Shown: positions 1 to 13,600, counted from the first letter of the stretch. The stretch is 64,000 bases of DNA from Parus major (GCF_001522545.3 NC_031769.1:13387327-13451326); one strand, 5' to 3'. Notes: generated by a model from the letters alone, not told the origin. Made by a program: numbers and translations.

Positions 1-3000
1 CAAGGCTGCAATACCTATAAGGAAATTTGAGGGGATTGTGTTGGTATCTGTGATGAATGTTGTCTCTGCAGCATTGCTCTCCATAGCATCATTACCAAGG
101 CAACTTTAACCAACTTAAAATTGATTGCCTCAAATAATGGAATATCCATTCTCATCCTAAGAATATTTTGTCTACTAAAATGCATGTGAACTACCTTATT
201 TTTTGAGGATGACTGTATCTGGCTTATTTTATTAGACAGCACAATACCTGCAAAGCTGCAGCAATGCCATTGAAATTATTTGTGGATAGATCTGCACATT
301 CTGTTCAGGGTAGCCTGTTAGTGTTTAGAGAGAATTGTTTTGTAGTCATTTTATAAAGACAGAGAAGAGGGAGAGATGTCTGTAAATATTCTAGGCATAT
401 TCCAATCTTAAGACAATGTCTTGACACTTGAGAATATTCACTTGAAATCTCAATTTTTTAACTGTTCCTTTAGTCACTTGTATTTCAAGGATATTGGTTT
501 CTCTGATTTAGCTGTTTGTGTAAATTTTATGGTTGGACTGCAGTGACACGTAAATCTTCAATAGTTTTTGGCCCTTTGATAGATAAAAATAGATAAAATA
601 AGAACATTGTATCTTACAAGAAATCTAAGAAATTTCAAGAAGTTTGTTCGCTTAAAGAAAGAAGCTGATTTAACAGTGCTGTGATTTATATATCACCAGT
701 GGGAGGTGCCATGTTTAATATTGTGTAGGAGCATAAGGCTCTTATTGTCTGTGATAGTATTTGAAGTGTACTTTTCCTTTCTAAATTTGCAATCCATAGC
801 TATAGCAACAAATAAATATAGCAGTCACATTTACAACACAGTTATTATGTTTTACATTTGCTATAAAAGGTATATTTTAGAATAATTCTCAGAAGATAGA
901 TTATAGCAGTTTTACATCAGGGTTAGCTTCCTAATGTGTCCTCAGAGTGAGAATGTGCAGCATTTGCTATTTATTAAAATGAACCACTAAGTTTTCTAGA
1001 CCTGGTGTTAATGTTATGAATTGCATTAGGAATTAGATTTTCAAACTATGCACGTGATTGTATTTCAGAATACTCTGTTCTTTTTTTATATCAATTATCT
1101 CAGGAATTTCATGGTTAACTACAGTTTGCCACAGTTATAAAGCAGGAACTCCTATTTATTGGTCAAGTACTATATTTATGTTTGAACAAAACACCTTTTG
1201 TTTTACTTTGCTTATCAACAACCACTACTGTTTTCAGCTAAGGTTACATTTAATAATTAGGTTTTCTAGGGGCAAGAAGTCAACTATATCTTTAATGAGT
1301 TCCGTGACATCACTAGGGCTGCTTATGCTCCTTGGCAATAGTCTGCTTTGTGTGAGCAGATCACATTAGCTTTAAGAGAGTAGCACAGATGCCAAGGTCA
1401 GGGCATTGGTAAGTAAGAGATCTTTGAGTAAAATAAAGACCTAAAACTATCCAAGGAAAGGGAACAATGAGCTGCTGTTCAGCAGTATGGCAGCAGCTCT
1501 CTTAAGTTATTTTGTTTCATGTTTGAGTGTTTCCTATGTGTTCTTTGCCTGTCACAGTTGGGTGAGGAGCAAGGAGGATCCTGAAGGTTTGGGCTAAAAG
1601 TGGTAAGAAGAAAAAGTGTGCTGATGCCATGGTAATACTGCTCTTTCTGCTATTTTTCATGTTTGAGAACTCCAAACATGGTGGCACCTTTCATCTATGA
1701 TGCAACCCTCATAACTAGTTGGAAATTTGCAAAAGAAGAATTTGTGGTGAAAGTCTTTTTTATTACGTGATTGAAAAGGCCTGCCTTTGTAGTTGATCTG
1801 TGGTTTAGCATTGACAAACAGAAATATAGTGCAAAAGGCTGTTATCTCTGTTCAAAAGATGAAATTGGCAAATTCTCATCCATTTGTACATCATATTCTT
1901 ATAGATTGTGTATAGAAGAAGAACAGGACCTGCTTTTTGCCTGAAGTCAGAGAGAAGACCAGGGGACAGAATTAGTACCAAGAAAATGGAAAGCAGTGGA
2001 GCAAGTCCCTGTAGGGAGTGAGAGCCAGTAATGGGTGTTATAGCAGGTAGAAAAGACAGGAGAAAATGCTGAAGAAAAAGAGTCGGAACTGGAAATAGCC
2101 TTCAACCAAAATCAGAGTGTTCACAGAGAGAAGTGGTGGAATAATACACAGATATTTGTATGAGATTTTAAAATTGCACATCCCATCAGGCTGAGTAACA
2201 TTCATCCATGTGTTGCATACTGTTGGAAATGTTAATTTTTTTCCATGGCACTTGCCAGCTTGCTCTCATAGATTCAAAATGCAGCCTCTACTGGTTGTGT
2301 TAGAACTAGCTGAGGAATAAACATGCCCAATTACTGAAATATGTCAGACAAAAAAGATGCCATACATAGAGTGAGGGGAATAGGAAGATTGCTTTTCCCT
2401 CAAGGGGATTGGCAACAATAACAGTAAAAGTTAACTATACTCATGCATTCCAAGTGATTTAAAAACTTGAAACGTCATAACACATTTTTTATGCAATGGC
2501 TTTATCTCATTGCCAGGGCAAGGTACCTTTACTGCCAGGATGTAGAGCTATGAAAGCAAGCACTTAAAGCCACAGCAAGACCTACCAGCTTGGAAGTTCT
2601 TTAATGACTAATGCCTGAAAAACGAGGTGCCTGGACTGAGGAGGAGGCTTCATGCTTAATTTAGGGTTGTTCAGTGCCCTGAGTTCCGCTTCTGTGCGTG
2701 ACCAAAGCCGAGCTAATCCAAGTAGCTTGACATTTCTCTGCCTACTCCCATCTGTGTGCGCGGAGCACAGCGAGCGAGCACTGACTCAGCTGGAGGCCTT
2801 GCACAATGTGTTGCGGTGGCTGCTGAAACAAAGGGGAGCCAAGCTCATCCTCTGACGCCAGAGTGGGTACAGCAGCATTTAGCAAATGAAAGATGGGAAA
2901 TTGTTTTTCACCTTTTTGTGCCTCATTTCTTCCTTTGTCACAAGTGTGTCATTGTAAAACAAAAAAGTTTCCTGGGACAGAAGAAGAGACTATGAATCTT

Positions 3001-6000
3001 TCCCTGAAGTGTATGAGATCTTGCTGAGGATTCCCAGCTGTTTATGCCCTTGCCTTTTTTTACGCTGGCTGGTGAGTCTTTTAATGTATATTGTATAAAT
3101 AGATCTCCAAATTGTTTGAACTACATATTTTATTACATGAATCCCAATTCTACAAAGCCATGGGATGGCAGAGCTGAAATGATTCCTCCTGTCACGTAAT
3201 GTCATACTCAGTTTTTCAGGTGCTGTTGCCTTGTATATTTAGAGAAACAGCTGGTTTCTAGGGAATGGGTTCGAGGCCTGAGGAAGAAATTGTTTTCCTC
3301 TAAGCAGGTTTATGGGAGCTAGTTTGCTGTGATTGATTGTGGGATTCTAGGTGTCTGAACACCAAAACAAAGGCAGGAAGAAAAAGGTGGGGGGAAAGGA
3401 AGAAAAACTGACATCTGAGAAAACAAGTTGTTCAATAAATACAAGCCCTAAGAGCTCCTTCATTCTGTATGCAGCTTGCTCAGGTTTCCATGAGAAAATC
3501 TTGCCAGTAGGAAATGTCAATACAGATTTTAATCTGTAGGAAAAAGCGAGAGTGCCAGATCAAATACAGCACAAATGGCCACACGTTGCTGTCTTCTGGC
3601 TCAGAGACTCAGGTACTGTCTTCAGCCACTGCTCCCAGGTTAGTCCTCTCTGCCCATCTCAGCACCCTGTGCTTTCCCGTGCAAACTTTGCCATCAGTGC
3701 TTTCCACTCCTGCTGAGAATGCTTTTTTTCTATATGAAATACTAAATGGAACTGGTACCTTACATCCTAAACAAAGGAAAACAAACATCTTTGAGACCCT
3801 CTCCTCATGAAGAAATCTCTGTTGATTAGCATTATTGACCCAAATGTACTATCTCAGGTAGTCATTTCAGTGATTCTCCTGGAGCTCTTGGGATACTTTC
3901 CTGGAGCTTGCCACACATTAAGGTTTTCCTGCTCAGCATTCTTTCCTGACAGAGCTCTCAGTGTCCTGTCACTGACCTCATTCCCTAGAAAAGCAATGCA
4001 TATATGACATGCCTTGGGATTAGGAAGGAGCATTTCTGTGCTTTTGACTCCGAACCTAGTGTAACAAACACTCGGTTTGGACCTATAACAATTGGCTTAC
4101 AGGACACCTTGTTCATACAGTAGCATTTAAATAGTACATCCATGAAATAAATGAGGAATAAATAAATGCTGCTGGCCCAGCAGACTGTTGCTACTATTTA
4201 ATGAGAGCTCAGTGCTTCTCTGAAACTTCATATCTCCATAATGAATGTTTTATCAGACACTGATATTAGATATCATTAATATCAGGTATTAAATAGTGTA
4301 GTGTTAGCACCATGGGCATTCTTCAAAGCCTGTTCATGGTTCAGGCTGATGTTTTAACTCCAGTGCAGGGATTCCACTGCTGGACAAACAAACCTCTTAC
4401 TGTTGTGGCGTATGTGCAGTAACTGCATGCCAGCCTAGCAGACCATAAATTTGTAGCAGCTATGAAATCCAATGAAAACTGAAATGCAGAAATTTGCTTG
4501 GTTTAGTCTCTTTTGGAGTATCAGGAGCTCAGATCTTGAAAACTTGGTGATGGATCATCCTAAAGTCTGCTGCTGAAAAGCAGCATTAAGAAAGTTGTTG
4601 TTTGCCAACTTTTCAGAAGTGTGCTGTCAAATAAACCCATATCTTATCTAAGATAGGAATTGCATTAGAAATCTCACTAAAATGTAAATTGGATTTTACT
4701 TCCTTCTAGACAGATTTCATTCCTTAAAGGTATTCAGAAGTATCCACTACAGGTATTTATTGGACCCTTGATCATAGTTTACCATGTCTTCCTTTATGTT
4801 TCCAGCTGCCCATAGAGTGTGGGCTCCCTGTGAAGGATCTGCTGCTGAGTTTGGTGGGTAATCTCAGCAGTCCTGTGAGCTGTACAGGTTAGTGCTGGAA
4901 GAAGTTCAGATGTGACCAGACTAGCCATGTGTCACGGTACTTTATGCCTGCATATACTGCACCAAATGCAGTTATGCAATGGAGAAGAATATCAAAGATG
5001 TTTTGAACGTTGCAAATGGGTTTTATGAGTGAGAATCAGCCTTTTTGTTGCTTACAAAGATGAAAGCGCTCAATTTTCACACACATGAGAAAAAAAGACT
5101 GTCAGATGTTTTAAATGTAAAAACTGCATAATGCGGCGTCTTGTCATATCTGTGGTTCCCTTGTGGATGAAAATTTTAATCAGATGGTTTTGTACTTTAA
5201 AGGCTTTTCATTTGATTTACAACTTGTAGGAGTGGAGTAGCAGTAAGCAATCAGGGAAAATGCCATGAAGAGGACAAAAGGAAGGTGAAACACAGTGTTA
5301 ATAATTTAGTTTCAATAACCTTAAAAGGTTTACCAGTCACTTTTAACCTTGTATCAGAAAAGAGAAGAGCACAGAAAGCAAGCTGCTGCAGTGAATCATA
5401 AAAATGTTTCTTTTAATTTGTAACTCATTTATCTAAGTCTGGATAGAAAGCAACCAATGTGTTTGTTAAACACAAGGGCCAGAAAGACACCTACCCATCT
5501 ATTTGACTCAGTCCTTTTGGCAGGACTGCCTGCCATTCCACCAGTCAGTAAAGTCATGAGCTAATGGTGATTGTGGCTATGGAAATGAAGCAGTCTTGTG
5601 AGTAGTAGCCTTATGAGTTTCAGACTAGCCAAAGTGAGATTTTAAGCAGACAGTAGGGTTTCCACAAGTGCTTAAGCAGGTTAGGCATGTAAATGTTATT
5701 GAACTCAGAGGGAGTTAGATACCAATTCAAAGCTTTACATGCTTTCAGTAAAGTGGTGAGCACCCATGTTTGGGTTGCTTGTCTACTGACGTGCAGGGTC
5801 TGAATCTCTATCTGGTTGCATATAAGCCAGTGCAACATAAAAAGTGACATCTTCATGTTGGTTATGTGGGAGTTTTAAAAAAGGAGTGTAGTTTTGGTTT
5901 ATGTTACAAAGGATCAGGACATCATAAAAATTCATGTGGCGTTTGTATACATAACTTCTCAGCTGAACAGTTGTGCCTCCATCTTTTGAACATGTACATT

Positions 6001-7839
6001 TCAAATTTTGCCGCAAATGTGCTACATGTTTTTCAGTTTTTGGCACAATACTTTGAAATCATCTTTGTAACTCTCTGCCTTCACGGTATTAGGCAGTTTG
6101 TACAATGCTGTTGAAAATGTTTCGAAGTAAAAAATTGAATTCTTGAAATTCGGGGTGGGGAACCCAACATTTAGGACCTGCTATGATCTAGTCTAATTTT
6201 AATAAAAATGGTCCAACACTTAAATGTCCAGATAGTGTATTTTTTGTATATACATACCAAATATGGCACTACAATAATGATATTTTAATTATTATTTATT
6301 TATAAGATTTGCCATATTTTTTATAGAGAAACCTTAAATACAAATTTATCTATCTTCTGTGTGCTTTTCCCTCATAAAGCCAAGCCTTTAAAACCCTTTA
6401 ACATTAATTATTCCACTCAGAACTGCGAGATGTGCTCTCCTTTTTTGTCAAGTAGACTTGTTGCCATTTGACAAGATTCTGCACATGCTTTTGTTTTGCA
6501 ATTTGATGTTAGAGTTGGAAAGATTTTGAGCTCCCTGTATATTTTTGCCTATATCAGAGGGAAAAATAATTTATTTGCACTGCAGAAATCATCAGTGACT
6601 TCACTTGTAGGTATAAAAGAAATGCATGTGAAAACAGAGTCACCTCTCCATAGAGATTACATATTCATTTATATTGAGAAGCATCATGTAAATGTGCAAA
6701 AATAGTGATGGATATATAATTTTCACTGTTGCCAAAACTGATGATTGTAAAGAATCGGGTTAGTTTTTTTTAAATATATGAGCTGGTAAAACGTATTATT
6801 TCCATCTTGTGGCATTGTTAATTGGCTAATTACTGTTTACCACTGTACTGGCATTCTTTTTATGAGAAGTTGAGTGAACAGTGAGGGATGAAAATCCACA
6901 GTTTAATCTAGAGAAAGACAAGATGTCATTAGAAAAAAGTTGAAATTACGAACACTGAGAAATCCACAAATGAAGATCTCTATGAGTGGGTCACTAGGAT
7001 AAGAAATGTGTTCCTGTTCTTAGCTGCTCTTGGGTGTGATGGTCTCTACTGAGACAGGTAATGGTGTATTGGGGATTAAAATAAGGTCTTTCTAGCTTGT
7101 TTGCATTTTAATGAGAATGTAATTTCTTAGTCTTACCTCCGTGTAAAACCTCCACACTGTCAGATTTATAGGATATTCATGAGTTTAAAAGGAATGGTGG
7201 TTAATTAGCATTTGGAATATACTAGAGCTTTGAAAGTGTGGACTGGGGGTGGGATAAGTTTGAAACCAAAATAGACTAGCACAGTATAAGTTTCTATTTG
7301 AAGTGAACTAATTGAACTAAATTACTGGGTTCTACATTCAAAGATAGACCGTCTCCTGATTTTTATTATTTTTACTAAATTGCTCCTTATTAGAAATGGC
7401 TGTTGTTGAGTCCATGAATTGTTGACAAAAGAATCTCTTCAACTTTGGCTTTGATTATTCATGGCATGCTGTTGATCTGAGGAATAATATTCTATAGTTT
7501 AGGCTTTTAGAGCACAAGAGCAAAACTTTTATAAACTAAAAGACAGCAGGGTTGAAGAGATTTTAGGCCATGCATGCAAACTCTTTCCATTTAAGTCTTT
7601 GTCCGAGAGAGTTTTGTTCACAAATAATGCTACAGATACTGAGTTGATTTTAAAAAAAAATTACTCAGAGGACCTTTGTTTCCTCATCTGAGGTATGCAG
7701 TGTGTTGTAAGACTTCCAGTAGTAACCAACTTGTTTTTCAAGTAATGTACAAGTATATAAATAATAATTGTTTCTTTGCTATTTCTTAATCTTAGCGTCA
7801 TCTGTATTGTTCCTGGAATCTTTGCTAAATTTATTTCAG
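1..7839 (+). other. PARD3: PARD3 intron, part of the large upstream intron; no gene seen
   Basis: AT-rich intronic sequence. The open frames here are short and give no recognisable protein. The only marked departure from background is the CpG cluster at 2640-2870, listed separately. Small perfect hairpins occur at 4258-4285 (9-bp arms around GATATCAT) and 5518-5535 (TGGCAGG/CCTGCCA around ACTG). Intron assignment rests on the PARD3 exon at 56642 and assumes no unrecognised exon lies between. Confidence 0.7.
2640..2870. promoter_or_regulatory. CpG cluster with NF-E2/MARE-type site, candidate intronic regulatory element
   Basis: About nine CpG dinucleotides fall in 230 bp, while the flanking kilobases have almost none. 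The densest part is GTGCGCGGAGCACAGCGAGC around 2757-2776. It is followed by TGACTCAGC at 2782-2790, which fits the AP-1 core and the NF-E2/small-MAF half site. No splice sites or recognised protein accompany it; two overlapping short open frames give no familiar peptide. Retained CpGs in an AT-rich intron suggest low germline methylation or selection, so an enhancer or minor promoter is a fair but unproven reading. Confidence 0.35.
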
Positions 7840-7840
7840 A

Positions 7841-7905
7841 GGCACTAACTCATGGGAGCAGTCCCATGATTTCAAGCTGAAAGACTTGAGTGGGCTTTTG
7901 TAACA
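7841..7905. repeat. Ancient amniote interspersed-repeat trace
   Basis: The stretch resembles, from memory, an old repeat common in turtle and crocodilian DNA built around 'cccattgacttcaatggg'-like words. Here one sees CATGGGA-GCAG-TCCCATG at 7851-7868, a perfect 7-bp inverted repeat, followed by a diverged TTCAAG segment. It is heavily decayed and the family is not certain. Confidence 0.35.
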
Positions 7906-8140
7906 TTTTATTTATGGAGTTCATTTATTGACTTTTCTGTAGTGCTCAGCACTGTGGTGACTGAACACCTCATGGACATTAATGCTTCAAGTATCTCAGC
8001 ACTCCAGGGCAATTGGGAAAGCTTTATTTTATGGATGGGGAGTTGAAGCACTGAAAAACTGGCTGGCACAATCACCCTGGCACTTTGTAGCAGAGTTCAG
8101 GAAAGAACCTGTATAGCCTAATTCCCTCTCCAGCACCTTG
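7906..8140 (+). repeat. Ancient MIR/CORE-SINE-like (or related LINE tail) remnant
   Basis: Bases 8025-8110 follow the order of words in the conserved part of MIR-like repeats: a TTTTATGGATGGGGA block at about 8027, then a degenerate 'tgaggcac' counterpart (TTGAAGCAC), then AATCACCCTGG in place of the 'aggtcaca' word, then TTTGTAGCAGAGTTCAGG and AGAACCTG. Upstream bases 7906-8020 look like the less conserved head. The level of decay fits an element older than birds. A 122-codon minus-strand open frame overlaps it and is best explained as a chance frame through the repeat. Confidence 0.5.
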
Positions 8141-10335
8141 AGTGAAACACCATCTTTCGTCTCTAAACAAGTTTGCACTTGTTTTCCAATGATAAATAGA
8201 CAGTCAAAGTGGTTTAAACGTCTGTCATGGTTGGAAAACATCAGCTGTGATTCCAAAGTTAACCAAGAGCTTAAATTTCCCCTCTGCTGGCAATGGCCGT
8301 GGCCCCTTGAATTGCGGGCACCACAAAATCCCTGGGGATGCACCATGGCTTTGTCATAGTTTAGTTGAAATTGAAAACTCTGAGTGTTTTGGGACATGGA
8401 ACAGGCACCAGTGAACTGTGAATTCTATCTATATGTATGTCTGTATTTTTGCACGGAAATATTTGAAAATGCTGTGAAGGAGGAGGGAGCAACCTAACTG
8501 CTAAAAGAGAAGTGTTTCCGTGTGGGAACATCATCAGTGTGAAGGAGGGGTTGTTGGGAAAACTATACTGATCACAAAAGTTTATTTGAGTTTGGTACAT
8601 CTGTAGAAATGCAATTTACCTTTAAGTGTAATTGGCTGTCGTGTTAAGCTCCCTGTCCACTGTGAGGAAATCACCGTTATGGTTTTCATAGGGGAAGGAA
8701 TTCAGGAGTGCCTTGTTTACATTGCTACCATTTATAAAACATTTAAAGCAGCTATTCTGCTGAATAAACATTCAAGAGCCTGAAGGATAAGCATATCGCT
8801 TAAACTTCTTAAGACTAAACTTTCCAAACCATTTCCTGCCAGAGGGACCTAGCAGTAAAATTGCAAACTCTGTGCTCCAAGATGAGATAGGCAGAATTAG
8901 ATTAAGCAGCTTACTGTTGACATGTCTATTGATCTGGGTTCAGTGCCGTTTCCTGTCTCTGCTAGCAGTTAGATTGCTGTATACAATAACACAGTGGCCT
9001 GGTTTATGTGAAATTGGGGGACTCCGAGCATCAATTACTCCAGGAAGGCAGTGGCACTGGGAGATAAGGTTAAGCCGCTCACAGTGTTTAAGACTGCTGA
9101 AACCCAAGCAACATATTTGCTGTCTAAATTGCTGCTTATAAATTTGACAGCGTTCCATTTATGTTGTTGATTTTTTTTCCCCCTCTCCAAAGAGAGATCA
9201 TCCTGTATTATTCTCTGCAGGTAGCAGTTTGGTTCTCATTATAAACACGCATTGTTTGTTAGCCTTCACTTTCTACCAGCCCTTTGTTAAAAGTTCCAAA
9301 ACATCACCTGGATATTTGAATAGAAAATACTTAGACAGGAGAGAGAAAGGCACGACACATTACAGAAAATCCCCGTAATAAACTTACAAAATTTTCATGG
9401 TCATATTGATTCTGGTATTGCATTAAAGGTATTCTTTCTTTTTATTTTTTTTTCCTTGCTATTTGGAAACACAGCACTGAATAACAGTGGCAAAAAAGAA
9501 AAAAAATCTGGTACCCTTGAATTTCTCATTTAGCGTTCTGTTTTCTTCATAAGCAGTTCTCTCTTATGCTGTGTGACTTTTTTCTCTTTCTCAGAGACTG
9601 TTAACAGGATCAGTTAAAAGCAAAATGATGCTTTTCACATTTAAAGAAGCCTGTAGAGAATTGTTTCAGGGGTCTGCTTGTGATTAACTCATCCTGGATT
9701 TTTTTTCCTCTAGAAGAGGGTCATGCAGAAGAGGTTTTCTCCAGGGGGCACCTTTTAAGTCACTTTACAGGTGGCTATCTCAGTTTTATGCCACACACAT
9801 TTCCATTGTCTTAAAATCAACCTTCTAAAAGAAATTCAGTATTCCCACAGAAGTACGAGCAAAGTTGTGTCAGTTCTGGCATTGTGATTGGAGATCTGCA
9901 CTGTGAAACTGATGAAAGGAAATATTTTAATAGTGACATTTGAGTTCATTTATCATGACATTTTAGGGACTTGGTGGTACATATTTTTATCTTTGAACAA
10001 TCTCCCAGCAGTCTACTGGCATTAAAGTGGGGGAGGGCACTCCTTCCAGATAGAGCAAAATGCTATAAAAGTCCAAAACCATACAGCAGTCAGCTGTGAT
10101 GAGCTGAAGTAGTTCTAACTGGTATGTGACAAAAAATGGAATTGTCTCCTTTTATTAATTTTTAAATATCTTGACATGCTATAATTAACATTGCCCTATG
10201 CTAAAATTACAACAACATCTGAGCTTCTGTATATTGGCTTATACCTTGATGCTATAAATGAGTATAGGAATATGGGAAAGCTAACAGAACATATTTCAAG
10301 TATGTTTTAGCATTTCACTGGCATATTTTTGAGTT
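8141..10335 (+). other. PARD3: PARD3 intron; no gene seen, possible conserved noncoding stretch at 8590-9170
   Basis: No recognisable coding or repeat sequence. Bases 8590-9170 are of even composition, with few homopolymers, and carry isolated CpGs. That texture is often seen in conserved noncoding elements, but conservation cannot be judged from one sequence. Confidence 0.5.
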
Positions 10336-10623
10336 TTATTTTAATGAGTTACTGATTGATGTTCTTGTTGGCAATGCATAAGGGGCACTAAAGTAGTACC
10401 AGCAGGTGGGTACTAATAAATGCTTTGTATTGCTGAACATTATAACTATCAATACAAAACCTACTCCAATTATTGCAAGGAGGCTGAACCCAAAAAGTCC
10501 AATATCACTGAGGTTTATAATTCCATCCTCATCTAATGCTATTGTGCAGGTACATGTGTGATCTTTACAGGGAGTATCCACTTTCAGACACTGCACTGCC
10601 TCATCACAATAGGTTTCTGTCAT
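10336..10623 (-). other. Unrecognised 95-codon frame with Cys-rich segment and one transmembrane helix
   Basis: On the minus strand this frame begins with a Cys-rich segment (Cys at residues 6, 12, 19, 24 and 26). A short acidic piece (ALDEDGIINLSDIG) follows, then a strong hydrophobic helix at about residues 43-63 (LFGFSLLAIIGVGFVLIVIMF, split here as LFGFSLLAII and GVGFVLIVIMF), then a short tail ending in a stop. This order resembles the juxtamembrane and membrane segment of a single-pass receptor or desmosomal cadherin, but I cannot name a family. No signal peptide is visible, and the sequence behind its ATG on that strand gives no extracellular domain in any frame I read. An AG just inside the start (ATGACAG) could be a weak acceptor, but it lacks a pyrimidine tract. 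It could be a decayed retrocopy fragment, an exon of an antisense gene, or chance. Confidence 0.3.
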
Positions 10624-13600
10624 TTAGTGATTTAAATTACATCCTTTTATTTTGTTAACTCCTTTAATAAGTGTTTTAAACTGCCACCTTTCTGCTCTTT
10701 CTTTCTCGCACCTTCTCCCTCCTGCAGAGTCTCCTTGCAGGCTTACTAATTCTTCAGGGGTTTTCCTGACACCTTCCTGTCCATCAGTCCTGTACAGTTA
10801 ATCAAGGGAACCAGTGAGCATGCAGGGGTTACCCTGGAGCAGAGTTAATCGGGTTGGCTTTGACTTAATTGTGCCTATTGTTATAGGGCAAATCAGCACC
10901 TGGTGCAGGGGGCCAGTGCTGCTGATTGCTTGAGAGGCTCAGCTTGCACTACTGTGTACAACGTGATGACTTGCCCCAGAGTTGCTCCTAGTTGCAAAGA
11001 AAGAGTTCTAACATTTTTAGCCTAGAAAGACATGAATCTAATAGCTTAAAAGTAGATAAGCTCATACCCTGAGAACTAAAATAAAGAACAAATGAATAAT
11101 ACCCATTGCAGCTAATCTTTTTGGCTGCTAAAATTGTATTGGAAGTGAATTTGTTGTAGCACATATATATTTGACTATGAACACTTTCTAGCACATCTGT
11201 GCATTGTCTAGCATAGCCATATAGTAACAAAGGACTATAGGAAAGTGATGTGAAGTGACACGAATCAGTGTCTGAAGACATCAAAAACCCATGGTTTTTT
11301 AAGGCCCAACACAGCTTTATCACAGACTGCCACTGATTGTAGTTTAGCTCATTTCCCACCAGAAAATATCAGAAAAACAAATGCTGGGTTCTCACTGAAA
11401 GTGAACTCATGTTGCATGAAGAACAGTTGCATTTGTTTCCTGCTTTGATTGAAAAGCAAGATAATAAGGAGATGTAGTCAAAATAAATCTTTTGATTGCT
11501 GACTTGCAGATACCTGGATGACTACAGACCTTGCTGTAGCTCTGCAGTTGTATCTTTTTGATGGTGTTGATTTTACAAAATGAGCTCTTAAAGAGTAAAG
11601 ACACATCAAGCCACTAAAAGCCAGCAGAAAGCAGTGTAAAACCCAGGCAAATTAGAAAAGGATAGAAATGGTTCTGCAGATGCTGTCAGATGAGCTGTCA
11701 CCCAATAGCATATCAGGAGAATATTTCCAGTTCAGCCTTACAGGCCACATTTTTATGTCACAGATTTTTCATAGTTACTGAGTTCTCCTGTGTCGGGCTA
11801 AGATCCAGAAGCCACATTTCTTTAGAGAAAAGTTTGTCTTGTTCTAAGGACATGGAAGAATTGCACATATGACAGTGCTGTTTGTGCTAGCTTTGTGCCT
11901 GAAGCTCTCATGATGGAGTCATTTACAATTTTACTTCTTTATTGATAAGCCATTATCTCTAGACTGTTTTTACAACTGCAGGCTTTTGCACTTTGCCACA
12001 GAAGAGTAGGACTAAGTTCACAGCAATCTATTTCCCTAATTTCTCCATACTGCACCGTGACCTTTCCCAGGATGGTGTTTCTTTGTAGCAAGATGAAGAG
12101 GAAGAAAAATAAGAGTTTGCCCTTTCCAACTAATTAACCAATGTTTTGTTTTAAAGGCAGTGTTACCTTTTTAATGCAGTTGTTAAGTATATCATTCCTT
12201 TATTGCTTTGTTCTATTGACTCCTCCAATACTCTGGATTATACCATAACTGCAATCTAAAGCTTATTACATAGAAATTACAAGTAGAGTTCTATCCAGTC
12301 TATTATTCAGTCACAATGCTTGCAAGTAATACCCTTGGTAATGTTTGTAACAATATGGTGATAACAATTGAAGTATTTGTAAATGAGAATTTGTTCTCTT
12401 AAGTTTGTTTTAACATTTTAATCTTTAAAGGATGTCCTATGGGAGGAGGAGTAGTTTTTCAAGCTATGTGTTATGAAAAAATAGGAAATTATTTTATTTG
12501 TAGGAAATTCATTATAAGAATAAAAGTTAAATATCATTCTATGAATAAAAATGTAATAACCTATAAGAAAACCTTGGGGGTTCTTGTGTTTTCATGAGGA
12601 AAACTTATCTTTGTAAAATGTTCTCAGGAAGATGTGTGATCTGGATTGCACAAGCAGCTATAAAGCGAGACTCAATGAAGAAATAAAGGCACTTTGCATT
12701 TACTGATTCTGCTCCCAAGCCATATGTTTTAACATGCATGGGGTTTGTTTTGCTGTTTCAGGGCGGAGAAGCAGTAAAAGCAAATATTCACATATACACG
12801 CGCAGCAGACTCGAAATTCAGCTCTTTCTGAACATAAATTTGCTATCTTCCAAGTAGGAATGGAAGGTTCCCTGTGATGTGGCAGAAGCTGCAGCGCATA
12901 AGGAACAGCCGTACACTGGATAGACAGACATTCTCAATACGTCAGGCTTCTCCGTGCTCAATTGGAAAAGCTATTAAGCAGTGACTGCAGGGCAGTGTTT
13001 TTACTTTTTCCATGTCTTGGCTTGTTTATGTTAAATCAGACCGCAGGAGGTCTGTTGCGTTTCTCTGGCAGTTATTGCAAGGCTTGCTGTGGCAAATTCT
13101 ATTTATGACACTTGCTGTATCCTAGGTGCAGTGAATCTTGGCAGACAATCTGGAAAATTTCCCATCTTTGTACTTGCAGAATATAATATCTCAGTAATGG
13201 TGTGACTGTGGTGACTCACTGTGAAGGTCCTAAGTTCAACTACCACAGTAGCCAAAAAATCTAGACACATTTTAATTGCTGGCATGACATTTGAAGTATT
13301 TGCTTCACCACTGGATATAAAATATTAAATTGAAACTCCTCCTGTTTTGGCTAGAGTATATTCAAATTGAAGAGAAGATCCAAGAGCAGCATTTCAGAGG
13401 TGTGGGTTAATGGCTTCTGATCAGCATTTTTTTACCAATGTGATGGTCATGTCTATTAAGAGCAAATAATCTTACATGTGAGTGTTTTGGCACTGCAGCT
13501 GTTCTCACTGATGTGTGCATTGCCATGTGATTGTCCTTCATAAATAAGGTATTGATGATTACAGAGATCTTGGATTCTGTTACGGTCCTGTAGGAGTGTA

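Noticed and set aside
3265..3280. GGTTCGAGGCC, close to a tRNA B box
   Set aside because: No A box at the right distance, no acceptor or anticodon stems, and no T-rich terminator in register.
8029..8397. 122-codon minus-strand open frame
   Set aside because: It runs through a MIR-like repeat core and has no recognisable domain; best explained as a chance frame.
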